DNA of 48,097 bases from Myxococcaceae bacterium. Lineage in GTDB: Bacteria > Myxococcota > Myxococcia > Myxococcales > Myxococcaceae. This document shows positions 37,101 to 46,600 of this stretch, piece after piece. The notes beneath the pieces are model-generated. The model had not been told where the DNA came from. It saw only the letters and a program-made list of their open reading frames with translations, and ran no database searches. The stretch covers positions 1-48,097 of the forward strand of contig JAFGNZ010000205.1 in NCBI GenBank assembly GCA_016926755.1, in the 5' to 3' direction. The position numbers and the translations under genes were made by a program. Each line of letters starts with the position of its first letter. Within the stretch, counting starts at the first letter, position 1.

Positions 37101-40100
37101 GCCAGAAGGTGGTGCGGCCGCAGCCCCCGCTTCCGCTCGCCTTTGGCCGGGACGAGGAGGGGCGCCAGTCGCCAGAAGCCATCCTGCGGTGGCTCGCAAC
37201 GGATGCTCAGGTGAAGCAGGCGCGCGAGCAGGGGGTGTGGACCGAGTTCACAGATCGGATCACCGCCTTCGCCGACTACTACCAAGTGGATGAACACTCC
37301 GCACAGCAGTCGAAGAATCGTCTGGTGCAACTGGAGAACTCTTTCAAGGAGGGCCGAGTCAACGTCCTGAGCTGTTCGACCACCATGGAGATGGGGGTCG
37401 ACATCGGCAACCTGTCCGCGGTCACGATGGCCAACGCCCCTCCGGGGCCGGCCAACTTCCTCCAGCGCGCGGGTCGGGCGGGCCGACGCGGGGAAGCCCG
37501 CGCCGTCACGCTGACCATCTGTCAGAGCGCCCCCCATGCCGAGGCCATCTTCCAATCGCCGCTCTGGCCGTTCACCACCCCTGTGCACGTGCCGACTGTC
37601 TCGCTGCACAGTGATCGGATCATCCAGCGGCACATCCAGTCCCTGCTGCTCTCGCACTTCTTGCGGAGCTTCGACGAGGACACCATCCATCTCACGTGTG
37701 AGTGGTTCTTCGTGCCCACGCCCGAGAAGGCCAGGCCCTATGCCGAGACCTTCGCGGACTGGCTGGTGGACGAGGCCGGTAAGGATGAAGAGATCGTTAC
37801 AGGTCTCCAGCGGCTGACCGCGCGCTCTCCGCTGCAGGGGGTAGAGGTACTGCGGCTGCTCCAAGCCGCGGAAGCCAACCTGCGCCAAGTCATGGAGCGA
37901 TGGAAAGGAGAGCACGAGGCGCTCAAGCACGAACTCGACCAAGCCGGAGGGCGGCCCGACCAGGATCGTAAGAAGCGCTCCCAGGAGCCGGGGAATGCCG
38001 CGCGGTGGGCGCTCTGGGCACAGCTCCGCCGCCTGGAGGGCGAATACCTGCTCCGGACGCTGGCCAACGCGGGCTTTCTGCCGGCCCATGGCTTCCCGCT
38101 CCACGTGGTGCCCTTTGTCAACACCACCGCCGAGGAGCTCGCGGCGCGAGAGCAAGCCGAGAAGGACAAGGGCCCCGAGCGGGAGGATGGGTATGACCAG
38201 GCGCGCGGCTACCCGGCCCGGCACCTCGCGGTGGCCATCCGCGAGTACGCCCCCGGCAGCAGCGTCGTCATCGATGGAATGGTGTACGACTCCTCAGGCT
38301 TGACGCTGCACTGGCGGATCCCGCCGGGCGACGAGGATCATAAAGAGCTCCAGATCCTGCGGATCGCGTGGCGCTGCCGCCACTGTGGCGCGTGCGATAC
38401 GACGGCCTCGCTGCCCGAGATCTGCGAGCGCTGCGGCGCTCAGGATCTCGACAAGATGAAGATGCTGCGGCCCTCTGGATTCGCCGTCGACATCTACAGC
38501 AAGCCGCACAACGACTACTCCCAGCAGCGCTTCATTCCCACCCAGGAGCCCTGGATCTCCGCAGGCCGGGCGGCATGGCAAGCCCTGGCTCATCCCGAGG
38601 CGGGACGCATCCGGTATGACCCGGAGGGTGTGATCCTTCATTGGAGTGCGGGGCTCAAGAGCAAGGGGTATGCGATCTGCCTGGAGTGCGGGCGAGCGGA
38701 ATCCGAGGTCGCCAGCGCCAAGGAAGCGCCTCCGCCGTCGGGGTTCGTGGAGCACCGGCGGTTGCGGGGTGGCCGGGGGGAACTGGCGTGCGAGGGCAAC
38801 GCCCACCCGGAGTTCGCCATCCAGCGGAACATCCGGCTGGGAGGCGCGATGCACACGGACGTCGTGGAGCTGCAACTTCAGGATCCCACGACCGCCGTGC
38901 CCATCACCAGCGAGGTCGCATGCTCTTCGATTGCGGTCGCCTTGCGTCAAGCGCTTGCTGAGAAGCTAGGGGTCCGCCCCGAGGAGATTGGGTGGGGGAC
39001 CATGCGGTCGGGAGCGGAGCAAGACGCCGCGCGTCGCTCCATCCTGCTCTTCGACATGGCCGACGGCGGCGCGGGCTATGTCGCCACTCTCCCCGGAAAC
39101 CTTCCGGCCTTGCTGAGGCGTGCCCGGGAGATCCTGGACTGCCCGCGCAAGTGTGACCAGGCGTGCCATGCGTGCCTGCTCGGCTTTGACACGCAGCGCG
39201 CGGTGGATTTGCTGAGCTGGCGGGAGGGCAGGGAGGTGCTCTCCGATGCGTTGATTCATGCGCTGTCGCTTCCCTCGGAGCTGGCGGTCTTCGGGCCAGA
39301 GACGCAGCTGGAGGCACTGCCGTTGGCCACGTCGCTCCTCTCGGAGCTGCGGCACAGCGAGGTGCAGGAGTGCCGGATCTACCTGGGCGGGGCTGTGGCC
39401 GACTGGGAGATCGGGGACTGGCGCCTGTGGCCTCACTTGGCCCGCTGGTCCTTGGAGGGGATCCGTGTCTCCTTGATGATCCCCGAGGACTGCGCCGCCC
39501 AGCTGATGTGGGATGAGGGACGCGCGCTGGTGGCTCGCGCCCAGGGCGCGAAGATCGATCTGCGCATCACTCCCGCTGGGGGGGCGAGCGTGGCGGGGAC
39601 ACGCCTGATCGCCGAGGTGGGCGGGGCGCAGCGCTCCCGGCGCTGGGCCGTTACCGGCGAGGAGGCGCTCATCCCTGGTCCGGATTGGGGCGCGTTGGGC
39701 GCCCAGGGACGCTGTGTCGCCGCCACGGCGGGCTTGGCGCTGGAGCCGTCCCACTCCCGTCCTCCCCGGGCCGACGAGCTGGCCAAGGCGAGACCTGGCG
39801 ATTTCCGTGAACTCAGCGTCCAAGTACAGCTCAACGGTCCCATCGTCATGCTGGGGGGCCGGTTCTGGAAGCTCATCACCGATGCCGTGCCGGCGCTGGG
39901 GCAGAAGCTCCAGTCCGGGCCGGCACTGGCGGAGATCCGCTACACGGATCGCTACATCCGATCACCGCTCACGGGCCGGCTCCTGCTGGAAGTGCTCCAA
40001 GGGCTGAAGCAGCACGCCGGAGGGCTCGGACAGGGCAGCCGGGTGCAGGTGCAGGTGGCGGAGCCGGGCCAGGACCGCCGCGCTCAGGCGTACCTCGACG

Positions 40101-40420
40101 ACGATTTCGCCGCGCAGCGAGCGCAGCAAGAGGTCCTCTCCAGCCTGCTGAGCCCACTCGGGGCCGTGATCGTGACGGTGAAGGATCGCAAGCAGGTGGC
40201 TCACATGCGAGAGCTCGTCCTGGTCTGGCCAGACAAGCAGGAGCTGATCATCCGGCTCGACCACGGCCTGGGCTTCTTCCGGACGCACCCTCAGGTGCGG
40301 CATGACTTCCGGAATGCCCCGGAGCGGCAGGCCGGCACGATCCGAGCCGCCACCTTCCATATCGAGAAGCATGCGCTGGGGGCAGTGCCCCTCTATGTCT
40401 CGGGAGTGGTGCAGCGTTGA
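34181..40420 (+). CDS. druE: DruE-like giant DEAH helicase with DUF1998 domain (Druantia)
   Basis: The 2079-aa protein is a superfamily 2 helicase. Walker A is GTSSGKT with K130, motif II is D259-E-A-H262, motif III is FVATSATIG, and motifs V and VI lie near 1065-1104 (STTMEMGVDIGNLS, QRAGRAGRRG with Q1095). A large insert of about 480 residues before motif IV carries Cys pairs (CDACDSRVYDLVFCVGCG) and an acidic stretch. A second zinc ribbon (CRHCGACD, CERCGAQD) is near 1400. The DUF1998-type cluster C1654-x3-C1658-x3-C1662-x2-C1665 (CPRKCDQACHAC) follows. About 400 further residues are unassigned. Its size and partner fit DruE; the MrfA repair helicase is related but much shorter. It presumably translocates on phage DNA. 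Confidence 0.8.
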   Translation: MTKPFYSLLSRELTERAARAMVSQLGPANPALLQHLQAALVQPLGERGSFIAPPAFEALFEWERDARTMADLPLLLPALVDAMASPPKEQAEYAFPKSRRPYVHQVKAWEALSGEPARSAIISTGTSSGKTECFLVPILNDLARELQGLDRKKLVGVRALFLYPLNALINSQRDRLLAWTAGFQERMRFCLYNGNTPNQDNSAARARSPSQVLDRVTLRESPPPILVTNTTMLEYMLVRAADAPIIEQSQGKLRWIVLDEAHTYVGSQAAELSLLLRRVLNAFQANAEQVRFVATSATIGGKEATAELQRYLADLAGVSPDRVVVIDGKRSVPALDATLQARAEPLPSREQARTLSPAELFQRLAGVAPVRALRDSLAQKAHSLEQISAELEKAQAFQKGEDKSAATLEWLDLLSLAQDDRGSLLPLRGHFFHRTQAGLWACSNSGCSGRSGPLDSPSWKFGKVFLTRRAACDACDSRVYDLVFCVGCGSEYLCAEDRNNHLEPLSSSTFEFDSDEGEDDDGLDDADEGHASRDPVVLICGREKNKLTSQPLGFSPRTGELEPTAGKGVIQIVLALSEEGRLQCVSCGQRTEEREEQFRPVRLGAPFFLGAAIPALLEQLSPGEKDHDSMPLKGRRLITFSDSRQGTARLAARLQLEADRNYVRSLIYHQLLERKKEADPASLKEIEGTIATLEKVVQSNPDLQGILSEKKRDLEQKRAQVHRPSKSWKEMARWLATQRGIRDWMPERQHQRYPPAVLRGEDLASLCLYREFVRRPKRQNSLETLGLVALSYPALEKLTNVNVPSDWKVTSLGLAEWRDFLKLCLDFFVRSHTSVYVPPGYLRMLGTKIRGSVVVHPDQPGKKNQIYPWPKAVMGRRLPRMARVLVLALGLDDQRAEHREQVDTLLKEAWSQLRQLGLLTNTEEGFILSLEEQAHVTLMSEGWICPITRRVLDTTLQGVSPYQTERWAGGTARCQKVVRPQPPLPLAFGRDEEGRQSPEAILRWLATDAQVKQAREQGVWTEFTDRITAFADYYQVDEHSAQQSKNRLVQLENSFKEGRVNVLSCSTTMEMGVDIGNLSAVTMANAPPGPANFLQRAGRAGRRGEARAVTLTICQSAPHAEAIFQSPLWPFTTPVHVPTVSLHSDRIIQRHIQSLLLSHFLRSFDEDTIHLTCEWFFVPTPEKARPYAETFADWLVDEAGKDEEIVTGLQRLTARSPLQGVEVLRLLQAAEANLRQVMERWKGEHEALKHELDQAGGRPDQDRKKRSQEPGNAARWALWAQLRRLEGEYLLRTLANAGFLPAHGFPLHVVPFVNTTAEELAAREQAEKDKGPEREDGYDQARGYPARHLAVAIREYAPGSSVVIDGMVYDSSGLTLHWRIPPGDEDHKELQILRIAWRCRHCGACDTTASLPEICERCGAQDLDKMKMLRPSGFAVDIYSKPHNDYSQQRFIPTQEPWISAGRAAWQALAHPEAGRIRYDPEGVILHWSAGLKSKGYAICLECGRAESEVASAKEAPPPSGFVEHRRLRGGRGELACEGNAHPEFAIQRNIRLGGAMHTDVVELQLQDPTTAVPITSEVACSSIAVALRQALAEKLGVRPEEIGWGTMRSGAEQDAARRSILLFDMADGGAGYVATLPGNLPALLRRAREILDCPRKCDQACHACLLGFDTQRAVDLLSWREGREVLSDALIHALSLPSELAVFGPETQLEALPLATSLLSELRHSEVQECRIYLGGAVADWEIGDWRLWPHLARWSLEGIRVSLMIPEDCAAQLMWDEGRALVARAQGAKIDLRITPAGGASVAGTRLIAEVGGAQRSRRWAVTGEEALIPGPDWGALGAQGRCVAATAGLALEPSHSRPPRADELAKARPGDFRELSVQVQLNGPIVMLGGRFWKLITDAVPALGQKLQSGPALAEIRYTDRYIRSPLTGRLLLEVLQGLKQHAGGLGQGSRVQVQVAEPGQDRRAQAYLDDDFAAQRAQQEVLSSLLSPLGAVIVTVKDRKQVAHMRELVLVWPDKQELIIRLDHGLGFFRTHPQVRHDFRNAPERQAGTIRAATFHIEKHALGAVPLYVSGVVQR

Positions 40421-40683
40421 TGCTACCTGATCACACACGCAACGGCCTGTGACGGGCGCGAGAGATCTAGTGTGGTGCAGGCAGCGCGGGCAGTGGGCAC
40501 TGCGGCGCAGTGAAGTCATCCCCATGCGCGACCAATGAGGTCGCGGACGCTACCCATTGAGCAGGGGCGGCTGGTGCGCGCTTCCTACTACTGAGGATCA
40601 TCGGAGGAACAACATCAAGTAGAGTGCGAGGAGGGGCTCCTTCAGGCGTATTGCCTGCACCTCGAGAGTGATAGGGAGTGTTG
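40421..40683 (+). promoter_or_regulatory. Structured leader upstream of the ATPase-HEPN operon
   Basis: This 263-base gap between the two systems has stops in all rightward frames and no supported gene. It contains an alternating motif at 40490-40512 (GCAGTG, 2 bases, CACTGC, 3 bases, GCAGTG). A perfect 7-bp hairpin lies at 40527-40545 (CGCGACC, AATGA, GGTCGCG) and a perfect 5-bp hairpin at 40643-40657 (CAGGC, GTATT, GCCTG). No good -35/-10 pair is seen. These could be operator sites, RNA structures controlling the operon, or the end of the Druantia transcript. Confidence 0.5.
40490..40512. repeat. Alternating inverted hexamer, operator-like
   Basis: The hexamer GCAGTG occurs three times in alternating orientation within 23 bases: forward at 40490-40495, reverse at 40498-40503, forward at 40507-40512. 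Each neighbouring pair forms a perfect palindrome with a 2- or 3-base centre. This pattern suits binding of a dimeric repressor or a switchable RNA hairpin. It lies 70 bases after the druE stop and 171 before the next start. Confidence 0.5.
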
Positions 40684-43600
40684 ATGGAAGCGGGAGCGCG
40701 TGTAGCAGAGCGTGGCGAGGTAGTGCTGGCGGGCCTTCTTGAACGAGGCCTCGTCGCCGAAGTGTTGGATACCTTTGCGCAGGGTACAGGGGGCGGCTCC
40801 CCACAGCTAGACGCCGCGCGGGTGGACTTCCTGCGGCGTGCCATCCGCACTCGAGGTGTCGATCTCGGCGGGGCGCGCGAGCCCCACCGCATTCCTCGCG
40901 CCAAGCTCAAGGGCCCCTACTTCCGCACGCGGGTCGAGCAGGGCGGACCTGCGGCGGAACTGATGTGCCTCCTTTGGGCGTGGGCGCGCACTCCACTGCG
41001 TGAAGCCGCCGCAGCGCTGCTGGCCGAACGAGGTTACGCCGTATTCGACTTGGGCCACGACCACCTTCACCCTGTACCCTGGGCTCGCGAGGCGCTCGCC
41101 GCACTCGCGGAGGACCTTGCCGCACGGGTGCCGGAGACGCGGGTGGACCAAGCGGCGCTCATGCTTTTCCTGCTCGCCGAGGCGGCGGACGCGAACTGCT
41201 CGGAAGAGGTGGCGCCGAAGCATACTGGCGCTGCGGCAGTTGAGTCGGCTGCGGCGGCGAGCGGCGGCGCGGTGGAGGCAACTGCCGTACTTGAGGACAC
41301 AGGGGGAGATGTCCGTGCGCTCAGCACGCCGCGTTTCAGGGCGTGGGCTGAGGAACTGGCGAACCTCGCTCCCGAGGCGGCCGAGTGGGACGAGCTTGCG
41401 GCCTTCGTGGCTGAATGCCAGCGTCTGGTCGACATCAAACGCCGGGAGGCTGAGGCGCAGGCGCTTCAGCGTCGGGAGGCTGAAGAGCAGGCGCTTCTTG
41501 CGCCACTTCGCGCGTCCCTCGTGCGGCTCGGAACGCCAGCCATCGCCCTCGGGTTAGATGTCGTGCCGCACCTCAAGGCGCGTGTAGCGTGGGGCGTCGA
41601 AGGCTTCGAGGCTGGCGACGTCGCACAGGCGGCTTCGAGTGTCGAGCGTCTTGCGAATGTCCTTGAGGAACTCGGGCGCGTGTCGGCCCTGCCGCCGCCC
41701 CGAACAGCTCAGGACATCCATTCTTGGAGCATGCGCATTGGCGCTCTGCAGGAGGAGGCTGAGGCCCTCATAGACGCAGTGAGTGGCTTGATGAGGGATG
41801 GTCCACGTCCAGAGGACGGGGGCGGCATACGACCTGCCGCTTCCGATACTGGCCGGGAGGCGAGTGCCGGGAAGGCCCTGCCCGCCGTGGTCGATGATCC
41901 GTCACTTCTCCAAGAGCCGTTGCCCATCGTCGCAAACCCGGAAGTGCACCACACGGCTCCCCACACAGTCATCCAGGCATCTGCCACGCTCGTGTCCCAG
42001 CGTGAGGCCGTGCCCGTGCCGTCACCGCCTACTTCGCTGGCTGAGGAGCCCGGGCCGACGCTGGCCTTGCGTCTGGACGCGCAGCCTGAGTCGGCGCCCT
42101 TCACGAAGGCGGGCCTTCCTACAGAAACCGAAACGTCCGTGGCTCCGCCTGCCACTGAGGCGCCGCCCGTCACGCCCGTCGCTGCCAAGGACGCGAGGGC
42201 GGCACTGGCGTTGATGAGCCGCCGCGAGGCGGCCCAGGATCTGCTCGAGGACGGTGATTTGCGGCAAGAAACAGCGTTCCTGCTCGCTCTCGTAGCTGAG
42301 GGCGATTACGCAGGCGCCCACTGGCTCGCGCGGGCACAGGAGGCGCGCAATGAGGTGCCGCCGCTGCCCAGTTGGCTCCTCGCGGCAGCGGCCGGTAGTG
42401 TCCATCTTGCGGCGGACACGAGTGCCCTGGGGGCGGGTCTCCTGCAACTGGGCTCGGCCAACGAGGTGCCCGCTGCCCCGGCCGCGCGGCTGCTCGCGAC
42501 GGCGGTGGCGCTGCGCACGGCCCTTGAGGCGCCGCATGTGGGGCTCACCGACTGGCTTGACGACGAGAAATTGCCCCATGGGCTCGGCTCGGTGAACGAG
42601 GTGGTCAGGGCGGGGCGCGCCTTCGCGCTCGCAGGAGTTGCACTGCCCGAAGACGTGCGTGCTGTGCTGGAGAGCCGCGCAGAGCGGGCTGAGCGCATCG
42701 CTGCTGCGGCGCAGGATGCACGGCGCTGGCTTGAGAGCGCGCCGTTACGCTCGACGAACTACCACGCCGCCACACTGGTCTGGGTGGAGCTCGCGACGGG
42801 CAAGTTGGCCGAGTTGCTCAACGTGGTGGTGCGCGATGCGCGCGGCGAGGCTGAAAACCTGCCGCCACAGCTACAGCAGTGGATGAACCGCGACTACGTC
42901 GAGCGAGAAGTGCAGGCGATGCACGAGCGCCGCATCGGCCCTAAGGCACGCCAGCTGGTAGGCGCTGCCCTCAAGAAGATCTTCCTTCTGGTAGAGGAGG
43001 CGTGCGAGCGCGCGATGCGCTGGTACGAACTCGTCACTCTCGAGCAGAAGCTGCGCGGTGGCGGCGACTGGCTCACCCGTCAGGTGGTGGAAGTGCGCGC
43101 CCGCGTGGAGCGATCGCTTCCTGCGGCACGTGCCTCCATTGAAGATTGGCGCGCGGAGGCGCCGGCAGCCGATGCAGCTGCCGCTGCCGCACTCTCGCGT
43201 AGCCTCACGTGGGTAGGGGTGCGTCTGGGCTGCGCGCAGCCTGGAGAAGCCTTGCCCGCAGACGTGGTGCAGCATGTGGCACGGGTGGATGCTCGTCGCA
43301 GCCTACGCAGCGTGGTGGCGCAGCGGCTTGCCACGCTACCGGCGCTCCAGCTTTCTGAAGAGGAGGAGGAGTGGGACGCGGCGCTGGGCGCGGTGGGGGA
43401 GTTGCTCGCGCGTGAAGTGCTCGACGGGCGGGGCGTGCGCGGCGCCGTGGAGGGGTGGATTGAGCGGGGCGATTTCCGCTTTGCCAGGGAAATGTGCGAC
43501 AGCGCCCCGGACGGGGAGCGCGAGGAGCTCGCCGCCCGCGTGGATGCGGCGCGTGCCCAGCGCCGAGCGGAGTTGCGCTCGCGGCTGGTCGCCGTAAGGG

Positions 43601-46600
43601 CCGATGTGGAGCGCGCGCATGTAGAGGGGATCATTGGCGATGAGCGCTCCGAACTCCTTTCGCGCCTCGAGTCCATCAACCCGGAGGAGGTGAGCGCCTT
43701 CGGCCCGGCCCTGCAGGTGCTGGACGGAGTGTTGCGTACCCTCGCCCAATACCGTGCCCAAGGCCTCGAGGTGCACCGCAAACGCTGGTCCGCCCTCCAG
43801 CCGCAACTCCCTACTGTGCTTCCCGATGAGGCGCTGCGCGCCGCCGTCACCCGCCGGGTGGAGGAAGTGCTCAAGGCCGCCGACATTCGCAGCGCGGACG
43901 AACTCGTTACGCACCTCTCAGACGTCGCGGAGGAGAATGCGCCCTTCAACGCCCCTCTATTCGAAATGCCCCCTCCGGATGCGTCCCTTGAGGGGTTTGT
44001 TGCGGCGGTGCAGCGCTTCGAGGGGGCGCTAAAATCTCTACGCGGCCGCGACGTGCCGCGCCATCTGCAGGAGTTGCAGCCGTCCGCCCCGGCCGCCGCG
44101 CGGCGGGAGTTGGCGTCTGCTCACGGCGCGTGGCTGTTGCTCACCCAAGCACGTAGCAGCCGCCAGCGCCTGCCTGAGCACCTCGAGGTTGTGTTACGCT
44201 ACGTGGGCTTTGCGCCAGAGGGTGGCGCGCGCCAGGTTTTCAGCCCGCTCAACCCGGACGGCCTGACGCCCATCTTTCGTGTGGCCTTATCAGCTGGCGG
44301 TGCCTCGCCTCTGCCTCAGTTCGGCTCTCGCGCGGAAGGGCGCTACCGAGTGGCGTGCGTGTGGGAGCGCGAGGGCGTAAACACCCTTGACCCGGCACTC
44401 GCACAACTTCCGCAAACGGGGGAGCCCACTCTCGTCGTCTACCTAGGGCGGTTGTCACTCGCCCAGCGCCGCAGCGCCCGGGCACAGGCGCGCCGCTCCA
44501 ACCTCGAAGTCCTCGTCCTCGACGAGTGGCTGTTACTGTACCTTGAGTCCTATGAGGCCTTGCAACGCTTGGGGGCCTTCTTCCGCTGCACTCTGCCGTG
44601 GGCTCCGGTCAACCCGTACGTGCAGCGCGCTGGTACCGTGCCGCCCGAGATGTTCTTCGGGCGCACGGAGATGGTCCGGGCACTCGCCGCGCTTGACGGC
44701 CCTTCCATCGTCTACGGCGGCCGTCAGCTAGGCAAAAGCGCCCTCCTTGAACACGTGCAGCGCAGCTTCCACGCGCCGTCCGAGGGGCGGTACGCGGTGC
44801 GGCTGGACATCAAGACGGTGGGAGATCCGGGCGCAGACAAGCCGCCTGTAGAGGTGTGGGCTCGGCTGCGAGACGCGCTCAAAACGATGCGGTTTCTGTC
44901 GGCACAGGTAACGACCGAAATACCCGAGCGACTGCGCGAGCGCATCCTCGAGCAGCTTGGCGGGGAGGAAAAGCGCCAGCTCCTTATCCTCCTCGATGAA
45001 GCGGACAATTTCCTCGATGCCGACGCCCGGCACGCCTTCGAGCAAGTGACGGGCCTGCGTGACCTGATGAACCACAGCGCGGGCCGCTGCAAGGTGGTGT
45101 TCGCCGGTCTTCACAATGTGCAGCGCTTCCAGGCCATTGGGAACCAGCCGCTCGCGCACTTCGGCCTCGCGCATCGAGTGGGCCCCCTGGAGCCGCGTGA
45201 AGCAGTGCGCCTCATCACTGATCCCCTGACGGCACTTGGCTTCCGCTTCAAGGATGGGGATCTCAACGCGGCCATTCTCCACATTCTCTCGTACACCAAC
45301 TACCACCCAGGCCTCATCCAGCTGTTCTGCCGAAACCTCGTGCAGCTGATGCAGACACGGGCGGATGCAGCCGGCGGTCCGCCCTATCTTGTGCGCGAGG
45401 CGGATGTGCGAGAGGTGTACAGCAGCAACGAGCTGCGGCAGCTCATCCGTGACTGCTTCGTGTGGACAATTGCCCTTGACCCCCGTTACGAGGCTACCGT
45501 GCTGAGCCTCGTCGCTGAGCAGATGGATGGCGGCGGTGATTACGCGCGAGCCTTCTCGGCCGGCGGAGTGTTGGAGCAGGCGGCATACTGGTGGCGCGCG
45601 GGCTTCGCGAACGTGCAGACCGACCGCATGCGCGGCCTTTTGGACGAGATGGTAGGCCTTGGCGTCCTCGTCACCAACAGCCGCAACGAGTACCGGCTGC
45701 GCAGTCCCAACGTAGTGCGGTTGCTGGGCACTCGCGACGACATCACCAACCGCCTCCTCGAGATGGGGCGGATGGCTGCCCCGCCTGAATTCGATGCGGA
45801 CCACCACCACGCGCTTTTTCCCGACGGCAAGTTGCGTTTCAGCCCCCTCACATACGCACAGGAGAGGCAGCTCCTTGAGCAACGGGCGGGCGTTACGCTC
45901 CTCTTTGGAAACGCCGCCATGCATGTGGGAGATGTGGGCGAGGCGCTCGCGCAGCTCGCCCGTCAGCGCAAGGGAAAGAAGGCCCTCACTGCCTTCGCCG
46001 AGGCACCCGCCAGCCTCAACAACTCGAGTGAATTCGAGCAATGGCTCAAGGAGACCGCTGGGCGCCAGCGCGAATCGCACCGGCTCCTCGTCGTGCATGC
46101 ACTCCCCCCCGCAGCTGCGCGGAGCGGAAAGATCGTCGACGTGGCCGACGCCCTTTGTGCCGAGTCAACGCGCGGCAAAGGTCCGTTGGTACGCGTTATC
46201 TTCACCCTTGAGCCATTGGCCGGCTGGGCGTGGTTGTCCGAGGCAGTGCTGCGACGGCCCGAGCGCGAGGACGTGCCGTGGCTCGCCCTCAAGCGCTGGA
46301 CACCGCAGGGGGTGCGGCGGCTCCTCGATATGGCCGACATGGCATGGGGCGACGAGGCCCTCCTCGAGCGCGTCTGCCAGCGCACGACAGGCGGGTGGCA
46401 CGTGCTGCTCAACAGCCTCGTGCAGGATCACCCGAGGCAGGAAGCACGTCGGGCTGCCGACGTCTTCGAGGCCTGCGTAGCAAAGGGGGGCGCGGGTGCC
46501 CAGGCACTATGGCGCGCGCTCGGCCTCGCCGAGCTGCCGCTCGCCGGACCCATCCTGAGGGTACTCGGGGCGGATGGCGAACTCGTCCAGGGACTGGGTG

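Noticed and set aside
36353-38224. 623-codon antisense frame within the helicase gene
   Set aside because: It covers helicase motifs V and VI on the sense strand, so it is a GC-driven shadow.
30831-40420. Assignment of the helicase pair to DISARM or the Dpd (7-deazaguanine) system
   Set aside because: DISARM has separate DrmA helicase, DrmB and a methyltransferase, and Dpd needs queuosine-like genes. None is present, and the roughly 2000-residue helicase with one large partner fits Druantia type III better.
44728-46098. 456-codon antisense frame within the ATPase gene
   Set aside because: It covers the Walker B region of the sense protein and has no motif of its own.
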